A stretch of 17,244 nucleotides of DNA. Source: Solobacterium sp. (lineage in GTDB: Bacteria > Bacillota_I > Bacilli_A > Erysipelotrichales > Erysipelotrichaceae). The stretch covers positions 1 through 17,244 of the forward strand of contig JAFWEA010000140.1 in the NCBI GenBank assembly GCA_017543005.1. The letters run 5' to 3'. Of this stretch, positions 12,403-17,244 are shown in pieces; positions within the stretch are counted from its first letter, which is position 1; each line of letters opens with the position of its first letter. Below the pieces are notes generated by a model. The model saw only the letters and a list, made by a program, of their open reading frames with translations. It had not been told where the DNA came from and did no database searches. Both the position numbers and the translations under genes were made by a program.

Positions 12403-13735
12403 GTATTTCGGAACCGACGGCATCCGCGGCAAAGCAAATGTTGATCTTGACGCCTACCGGGCATTCCAGGTGGGCCGCTACATGGGCTACTACTACAGCC
12501 AGAACGGCCGTCAGAATATCCTGATCGGCAAGGACACAAGACTTTCATCGGACATGCTGGAGCATGCCCTGGCAGCGGGGATTGCCTCGCAGGGCTGTGA
12601 TGCCTATCTGGCCGGCGGCTGCCCGACCCCGATGATTTCCTATCTGACCAGAACCGGTGACTTTGCGGCCGGCGCGATGGTCTCGGCCAGCCACAACCCG
12701 TTCTATGACAACGGCATCAAGATCTTCTCGAAGGAAGGCATCAAGCTGTCGGCCGATATCGAAGACCTGATCGAACAGTTTATTGACGGCAAGACGGAAC
12801 TGACGTTCTGCACCGATGACAAGATCGGCAAGGTTATCGCTTATCCGGAAGGCCTCGAAACCTATCTCGCCTGGCTGGAAAAGGAATATCCGCTGGATCT
12901 CTCCGGCATGAAGCTGGTTGTCGACTGTGCCAACGGTTCCAGCACCTTTACGGCAGAAACACTGCTGAAGCGGCTGGGCGCCGAACTTACGGTTCTGAAC
13001 AAGGAACCGGACGGCATCAATATCAATACAAAGTGCGGCTCTACCCATCCGGAAATGATGCAGGATGCAGTCCGCAGCGGCTCCTATGATCTGGGCCTGG
13101 CCTTTGACGGCGATGCGGACCGCATGATCATGGCTGCCCCGGACGGTGAACTGCTGACCGGTGACCATGTGCTGTATATTACCGGCAAGCGTTTCCGTGA
13201 CCTCGGCATTCTGAACAACAACAATGTCGTGACGACCGTCATGGCAAACCTTGGCCTGTTCAAGGCCCTGGAACGGGAAGGGATCACGGCGGTTGCCACC
13301 CAGGTCGGCGACAAGTATGTCTATGAACAGATGTGCAAGGAAGACGATGTGGTCGGCGGCGAGCAGTCCGGTCATATTATCTTCAAGCGGGTAGAAGCGA
13401 CCGGTGACGGTCTTGTCACAGCCCTTGAAATGCTGAAGATCATGAAGGAAACCGGCAAGGGTGCCATGGAACTTCGGGAAGGCCTCAAGATCTATCCGCA
13501 GCTGCTGGTCAACGTCCGGGTAACCGACAAGCACCTGGCCATGGAAGATCCGGAAGTGAAGAAGGCAATTGACGAAGTCAATGCAGATCTGCACGGCAAT
13601 GGCCGTCTGCTGGTCAGAGCCAGCGGTACGGAACCGCTTGTCCGGGTCATGGCAGAAGCCGAAACGGAAGAAATCTGTGCGGAAGAAGTCGAAAAGGTCG
13701 CGAAGATTGTCCGCGAAAAGTTCGGTATTGAATAA
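12395..13735 (+). CDS. glmM: Phosphoglucosamine mutase
   Basis: The 446-residue cytoplasmic enzyme converts glucosamine 6-phosphate to glucosamine 1-phosphate, feeding UDP-GlcNAc for peptidoglycan and teichoic acids. Family motifs are all present: G-T-D-G-I-R-G (6-12), the phosphoserine loop V-S-A-S-H-N-P (96-102, S99), the Mg-binding D-G-D-A-D-R (238-243), the sugar loop G-G-E-Q-S-G-H (321-327) and the phosphate loop R-A-S-G-T-E-P (408-414). Length matches the family. An upstream in-frame ATG at 12347 would add 16 residues inside cdaR, but the ATG at 12395 gives the canonical M-G-K-Y-F-G-T-D-G start. The overlap with cdaR and the weak ribosome site suggest translational coupling. GlmM is known to inhibit CdaA directly in some Bacillota, so the operon couples wall precursor supply with c-di-AMP. 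Confidence 0.97.
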   Translation: MGKYFGTDGIRGKANVDLDAYRAFQVGRYMGYYYSQNGRQNILIGKDTRLSSDMLEHALAAGIASQGCDAYLAGGCPTPMISYLTRTGDFAAGAMVSASHNPFYDNGIKIFSKEGIKLSADIEDLIEQFIDGKTELTFCTDDKIGKVIAYPEGLETYLAWLEKEYPLDLSGMKLVVDCANGSSTFTAETLLKRLGAELTVLNKEPDGININTKCGSTHPEMMQDAVRSGSYDLGLAFDGDADRMIMAAPDGELLTGDHVLYITGKRFRDLGILNNNNVVTTVMANLGLFKALEREGITAVATQVGDKYVYEQMCKEDDVVGGEQSGHIIFKRVEATGDGLVTALEMLKIMKETGKGAMELREGLKIYPQLLVNVRVTDKHLAMEDPEVKKAIDEVNADLHGNGRLLVRASGTEPLVRVMAEAETEEICAEEVEKVAKIVREKFGIE

Positions 13736-13759
13736 ATCATTATTATAAATGGAAGAAAT

Positions 13760-13789
13760 AACCGTTCTGTCCGGCGGCAGGACGGTTTT
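13760..13789 (+). terminator. Intrinsic terminator of the cdaA-cdaR-glmM operon
   Basis: AACCGTTCTG (13760-13769) pairs with CAGGACGGTT (13778-13787), ten pairs with one T-G, around an 8-base loop, and runs into TTTTCTT. It begins 25 bases after the glmM stop. Confidence 0.8.
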
Positions 13790-13871
13790 CTTGTGGCGGC
13801 ATGCAGAGAATCATTTTTGCCGGACTGGATTGTTAAAGTGCGGTGCCGCTGCCGAATTCACGGATAAACTG

Positions 13872-13880
13872 TGATAAGAT
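13872..13880 (+). promoter_or_regulatory. Possible extended -10 promoter of the two-component operon
   Basis: TGATAAGAT fits TGnTAnnnT and lies 19 bases before the response regulator start codon. No convincing -35 is present, and the implied leader would be only about a dozen bases, so an upstream alternative cannot be excluded. Confidence 0.35.
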
Positions 13881-13898
13881 GATAACTGAGGTTGAGAA

Positions 13899-14558
13899 AT
13901 GAAAAAGGTCATTGGAATCGTTGAAGATGAAAAAGATCTGAATGAGCTGGTGAAACAGTATCTTCAGAAAGAAGGATATGATGTACGTTCTTATCTGACT
14001 TATGATGAGGCAGCTATTCACACCGCTGATGATGATGTGCACCTGTGGATTCTGGACATCATGCTCGGGGACAAGAGCGGCTTTGATCTGATCGAAGACA
14101 TCCGGCAGCACGATCCGGATGTGCCGGTTATCTTCATGTCTGCCCGGGACAAGGAATTCGACCGGATCATCGGTCTCGAGAAGGGCAGTGATGACTATAT
14201 CACCAAGCCGTTCTCACCGAAGGAACTGGTGCTGCGGGTCAACAATATCATCCGGCGGACTTACAAGGACGCGGATACCCGCATGATTGTGGACGGCTAT
14301 GAGATCGATGAGGATCAGAGAACGGTCCTGGATCATGGCCGGCAGGTGGATCTGACTACCAAGGAATTTGATCTGCTGATGCTGTTTGTCCGCAACCGCG
14401 GCACGGCCTTCTCGCGCGAACAGATTCTTGAGCGGGTCTGGGAGACAAACTATTACGGCAGTGACCGGGTGGTGGATGATACCCTGCGGCGGCTGCGGAA
14501 AAAGCTTCCGGATCTGACCATTCATACGATTTACGGCTTCGGATACCGTCTGGGCTGA
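13899..14558 (+). CDS. OmpR/PhoB-family response regulator
   Basis: The 219-residue cytoplasmic transcription factor has a receiver domain (1-115) with acidic pocket E9/D10, phospho-acceptor D53 (W-I-L-D-I-M-L-G-D), S81 (F-M-S-A-R-D) and K103 (T-K-P-F-S-P). A winged-helix domain (about 127-219) contains L-T-T-K-E-F-D-L-L, the recognition helix V-V-D-D-T-L-R-R-L-R-K-K-L and the closing Y-G-F-G-Y-R-L wing. All residues needed for phosphorylation are present. It overlaps its kinase gene by one base (TGATG). The start is the first ATG, with a modest GAGG box upstream. Location after glmM and before a Mur-type ligase suggests an envelope-related signal, but the target genes cannot be read from this window. 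Confidence 0.93.
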   Translation: MKKVIGIVEDEKDLNELVKQYLQKEGYDVRSYLTYDEAAIHTADDDVHLWILDIMLGDKSGFDLIEDIRQHDPDVPVIFMSARDKEFDRIIGLEKGSDDYITKPFSPKELVLRVNNIIRRTYKDADTRMIVDGYEIDEDQRTVLDHGRQVDLTTKEFDLLMLFVRNRGTAFSREQILERVWETNYYGSDRVVDDTLRRLRKKLPDLTIHTIYGFGYRLG

Positions 14559-15949
14559 TGAAACGGATTTATCTCTGGATTCGTGAACTGAGTCTTACCC
14601 AGCAGCTGATCACCATCGTCATTCTGGTGATCGGCGTTTTCGGCGTTTTCCTGTCTGCTTTCCTGACTCCGTCCATTGACGTGTTTACCCGGAATGAAAT
14701 GTACCGGATGCTGCACAGCAATCATGAAAGTTCGGTCTACTACCTGAACCGGAACGCGGACCAGCGCCCATTTGTGAGCCCGGACAGCGGCATCATTCAG
14801 GGCACCTATGATCCTGATACGGATACATTCCGGATCTTTGACGGAGGTTCCTTTACGCAGGAGGAAATGCAGGATATCCGCCGGAATGCCGGGGATGCCG
14901 GCAGTGAGGCATCGGACTATATCCTGCATGAGCGCAATGCCAACGGCACGGTCAGCGATGTGCAGTACTCTGTAACCAGACTGAAGGACGGCCGGCTGCT
15001 GATCACGCTTCTGCCCGGCGCATATGAGGAACAGTTCCGGACGCTGCTGGTCAACAGCGTCGTCAATATGAATGTCGTGATTGCCGGTCTGCTCTTTTTC
15101 CTGCTGCTGCTCTGGGTTGCTTCCCTGATTCACCCGCTGAACCAGATCCGCAACTATGCCAACCGGATCAAGAATGATGAGGAAGCGGAACTGAATGTCA
15201 ACCGCCGGGATGAAATCGGTGAAGTGGCAGATGCCCTGCGGGACATGCAGGAGGAACTGGAGAAGCAGAACCAGGAAAAAGAGGAAATGATCCAGAATAT
15301 TTCCCATGACCTCAAGACCCCGATTGCCACGATCCGCTCCTATGGTGAAAGCATCAAGGACGGTATTTATCCGTACGGCACGCTGGAAAAATCCATCGAT
15401 GTCATCATCGAACACGCCGACCGGCTGGACAAGAAAGTCCGCAGCCTGATTACATTAAATAAGATGGGCTATCTGCTGGATGACTGTCCGGAAGGGGATA
15501 CCCTGAACATGAACGATGTCATTGACAAGGTTCTCTTGTCCCTGAAGGTCATCCGGCCGGAGATCACCTTTGAGCGGATTATGGATCCGGAGGTGTATTT
15601 CCACGGGGATGAGGATCCCTGGCGGATCGTGGTCGAAAACCTGATCGACAATGCGCTGCGCTATGCGGTTACCCGCATCTGCATCCAGCTCCATGATGCG
15701 GAACTGATCATTTTCAATGACGGCAAACCGATTGATCAGGCGACCCTGAACAAGATGTTCCAGCCTTACGAGAAAGGCACGGATGGTCAGTTCGGCCTGG
15801 GACTGTCCATCGTTTACCGGGTGGTGACGACATACGGATACCGGGTGGAAGCCGCCAATCTGCCGGATGGCGTGCAGTTCCGGATCTGGAAGGAAATCAG
15901 CCGGAAAGAGAAACGGGAAAAGGAACGCGCCCGGGGAAACAGAAAGTAA
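14558..15949 (+). CDS. HAMP-containing sensor histidine kinase
   Basis: The 463-residue membrane kinase phosphorylates the regulator encoded just upstream. The layout is TM1 (about 17-38), an extracellular region of about 130 residues with no domain I recognise, TM2 (168-190), HAMP (191-243), a HisKA dimerisation helix with I-S-H-D-L-K-T-P-I (248-256, phospho-accepting H250), and an ATPase domain with N-box V-V-E-N-L-I-D-N-A-L-R (358-368), N-D-G-K-P-I (387-392), F-box M-F-Q-P-Y (400-404) and G-L-G-L-S-I-V (413-419). All catalytic motifs are intact. The C-terminus is a basic tail of repeated R/K/E. The start codon overlaps the regulator's stop. The signal is unknown. Confidence 0.92.
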   Translation: MKRIYLWIRELSLTQQLITIVILVIGVFGVFLSAFLTPSIDVFTRNEMYRMLHSNHESSVYYLNRNADQRPFVSPDSGIIQGTYDPDTDTFRIFDGGSFTQEEMQDIRRNAGDAGSEASDYILHERNANGTVSDVQYSVTRLKDGRLLITLLPGAYEEQFRTLLVNSVVNMNVVIAGLLFFLLLLWVASLIHPLNQIRNYANRIKNDEEAELNVNRRDEIGEVADALRDMQEELEKQNQEKEEMIQNISHDLKTPIATIRSYGESIKDGIYPYGTLEKSIDVIIEHADRLDKKVRSLITLNKMGYLLDDCPEGDTLNMNDVIDKVLLSLKVIRPEITFERIMDPEVYFHGDEDPWRIVVENLIDNALRYAVTRICIQLHDAELIIFNDGKPIDQATLNKMFQPYEKGTDGQFGLGLSIVYRVVTTYGYRVEAANLPDGVQFRIWKEISRKEKREKERARGNRK

Positions 15950-15961
15950 ACGATTTCCCGC

Positions 15962-15990
15962 TTAACGGCAGCGGAAAGATCGGGTACAAT
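15962..15990 (+). promoter_or_regulatory. Promoter of the hydrolase / Mur-ligase-like operon
   Basis: TTAACG (15962-15967) and TACAAT (15985-15990) are exactly 17 bases apart, in the 50-base gap after the kinase gene. The predicted transcription start (about 15996-15998) falls only two to four bases before the hydrolase ATG. Confidence 0.55.
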
Positions 15991-15999
15991 ATAGGACAT

Positions 16000-16764
16000 A
16001 TGACAGAATTTGCGGAATTTGCCGGCGTCAGAACAGCGTTCCGGCACAGCGGCAGCGGCCGGGATGTGATCCTGCTTCACGGGTGGGGTCAGAATATGCA
16101 AATGATGAGTGCAGTGGAAGAGCATCTGTGTTCTTCTTTTTCCGTATACAATCTCGATTTCCCGGGCTTCGGGGAAAGTGACCAGCCGCCGCAGGCCTGG
16201 GGCGTGCCGGATTACATGCATTTCCTGGAAGAATTCATCCGGGTCAATCAGATCAAAGAACCGATCCTGATCGGGCATTCGTTCGGCTGCCGGGTGGCGA
16301 TCCGCTATGCGGCGGTACATCATGATGTGCGCCGGATGTGCCTGACCGGGGCGGCCGGCATCCGCCCGAAGCGGGATCTTGGCTGGCATCTGCGGACCGG
16401 GACATACAAAGCCGGCAAGTGGCTGCTGAAAGCCACCGGCAATGAAAAAAAACTGGCTGAACTGCAGAGCCGGTCCGGGTCGGAAGACTACCGGAATGCC
16501 AGCGGCGTCATGCGGGAAAGCTTTGTCAAAGTGGTGAATGATGATGTCACCCCGATCCTGAAGGAGATCAGCTGCCCGGTGCTGCTGGTCTGGGGGGACA
16601 TGGATGAGGCAGTGCCGCTCTGGATGGGCCAGCTGATGGAAAAGGAAATTCCGGATGCCGGCCTGGCGGTGTTTGCCGGCGATGATCACTTCGCCTACTG
16701 GCATCAGGCTGACCGGTTCAACCGGGTGCTCGATGTCTTTCTGAAAGAGGATAGGAACAGATGA
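16000..16764 (+). CDS. Alpha/beta-fold hydrolase
   Basis: The 254-residue protein, with no signal peptide, is a serine hydrolase of the alpha/beta fold. L-L-H-G-W-G (25-30) forms the oxyanion region, G-H-S-F-G (92-96) holds the nucleophile S94, V-W-G-D-M-D (197-202) supplies the acid (D202, less likely D200), and G-D-D-H-F (227-231) the base H230. The cap region is about 122-185. The substrate is not evident; esterases, lipases and acyl hydrolases share this fold. The only likely ribosome site (AGGA) is three bases from the ATG, too close to be ordinary, and the predicted promoter leaves almost no leader. The stop codon overlaps the next gene as ATGA, tying it to the Mur-ligase-like protein, so a role in envelope precursor metabolism is a reasonable guess. 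Confidence 0.88.
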   Translation: MTEFAEFAGVRTAFRHSGSGRDVILLHGWGQNMQMMSAVEEHLCSSFSVYNLDFPGFGESDQPPQAWGVPDYMHFLEEFIRVNQIKEPILIGHSFGCRVAIRYAAVHHDVRRMCLTGAAGIRPKRDLGWHLRTGTYKAGKWLLKATGNEKKLAELQSRSGSEDYRNASGVMRESFVKVVNDDVTPILKEISCPVLLVWGDMDEAVPLWMGQLMEKEIPDAGLAVFAGDDHFAYWHQADRFNRVLDVFLKEDRNR

Positions 16765-17244
16765 GAATACTGACAATCATCGGGATATGTCTGTGGCTGA
16801 CAGCGATGCTGGTGCCCGGTAAACACGCCCTGCACATGTTTCAGCAGAACCGCTATGAATGTGCCCGCTTTACAAAATGGCTGCAGGACAACGGCACAGC
16901 CGGCCTCACGCAGTACATTCTGCCGGCCGTTCTTACTGCGGTTACGGCGGCGGCCCAGGTACTGCTGGGGCAGGGGGAAGCGGCCCTGGCTGTTTCCGGG
17001 GCGGTGCTGACCGTTATGAGAATCCTGCAGGAGCGCGGGAAAAACTATATCAAACCACTGGTCTATACCAACCGGGTCAAGCGGCAGATTGCCGTCATGG
17101 CCGTACTGGCGCTCATCTGTGCCGTGGCTCTGAATTTCGTGCCGGCGTTCTTCCGGATCAGCGCGCCGCTGCTTTCCACCTGTCTGCCCTGGCTGCTGGT
17201 CTATCCCATGGCGGTTATCACAGCCCCGATCGAAAAGGCCGGCC
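16761..17244 (+). CDS. Membrane N-terminus of a probable MurF-like Mur ligase (partial)
   Basis: The frame opens at an ATG overlapping the hydrolase stop by four bases and stays open for 161 codons to the window edge. The translated part has about four hydrophobic segments (roughly 4-18, 50-68, 112-128 and 138-155) separated by basic stretches (H-M-F-Q-Q-N-R-Y near 25-32, Y-T-N-R-V-K-R near 102-108). From memory, Erysipelotrichia encode a MurF-type ligase with a membrane N-terminal domain of this kind directly after an alpha/beta hydrolase, and the P-I-E-K near the end matches the run into the ligase part. No ATP-binding or ligase motif is within the window, so this is a recognition by pattern and context. 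If right, it adds D-Ala-D-Ala to the UDP-MurNAc tripeptide. Confidence 0.65.
   Translation, partial: MRILTIIGICLWLTAMLVPGKHALHMFQQNRYECARFTKWLQDNGTAGLTQYILPAVLTAVTAAAQVLLGQGEAALAVSGAVLTVMRILQERGKNYIKPLVYTNRVKRQIAVMAVLALICAVALNFVPAFFRISAPLLSTCLPWLLVYPMAVITAPIEKAG

Noticed and set aside
12545..13594. 349-codon minus-strand frame opposite glmM
   Set aside because: All glmM motifs are intact on the plus strand, and nothing supports a gene on the other strand.

Overview
The window looks like a chromosomal segment of a low-to-moderate-GC Gram-positive bacterium (Bacillota). The c-di-AMP cyclase/CdaR/GlmM operon, a lipoteichoic-acid-synthase-type enzyme, a class II aldolase, strong Shine-Dalgarno sequences and an alpha/beta hydrolase coupled to a Mur ligase with a membrane N-terminus all fit this. 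The last pair suggests Erysipelotrichia to me, but that is a recollection of gene order and not a search result.

Region 1 (1 to about 3.69 kb) is the end of an integrated mobile element whose other end lies left of the window. It is visibly AT-richer than the rest (a sampled 60-base line has 22 G/C, against 31 in a sampled line of glmM). A tyrosine recombinase (2480-3538) sits beside the 3' end of a convergent tRNA-Thr(GGU) gene (3647-3720, minus), the usual attachment site for such elements. Upstream of the integrase, in the same direction and overlapping it, is an XRE-type regulator. Divergent from that are a 64-residue HTH-like protein, an 82-residue small protein, an array of 9-bp iteron-like repeats, a RepA/AAA_25-type ATPase and the first codons of another possible gene. 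An 18-bp perfect palindrome lies between the divergent units. The layout (integrase and repressor one way, small regulators plus replication module the other way, iterons nearby) is that of a phage-satellite (PICI-like) or integrative mobilizable element; the deciding genes are outside the window.

Region 2 (3.7-9.3 kb) is host DNA: a class II (IIB-like) fructose-bisphosphate aldolase with its own promoter and terminator; a two-gene operon of an MBOAT O-acyltransferase and a DHHW/AlgX-like SGNH protein, which together probably acylate a cell-surface polymer; and, convergent with these across a shared bidirectional terminator, a lipoteichoic-acid-synthase-family enzyme.

Region 3 (9.4-13.8 kb) is the conserved cdaA-cdaR-glmM operon, linking c-di-AMP synthesis to the phosphoglucosamine mutase step of peptidoglycan precursor synthesis. 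CdaA here carries a tail of about 240 residues, low in complexity and rich in Pro, Ala and Glu, after the cyclase domain. CdaR has an approximately 60-residue charged segment before its single membrane helix.

Region 4 (13.9 kb to the end) holds an OmpR-type response regulator and its HAMP-containing histidine kinase (one-base overlap). It then has an alpha/beta hydrolase whose predicted promoter leaves almost no leader, and, overlapping the hydrolase by four bases, the start of a multi-pass membrane protein that I take to be the N-terminus of a MurF-like ligase cut off by the window edge. Envelope synthesis and its control is the common theme of regions 2 to 4.
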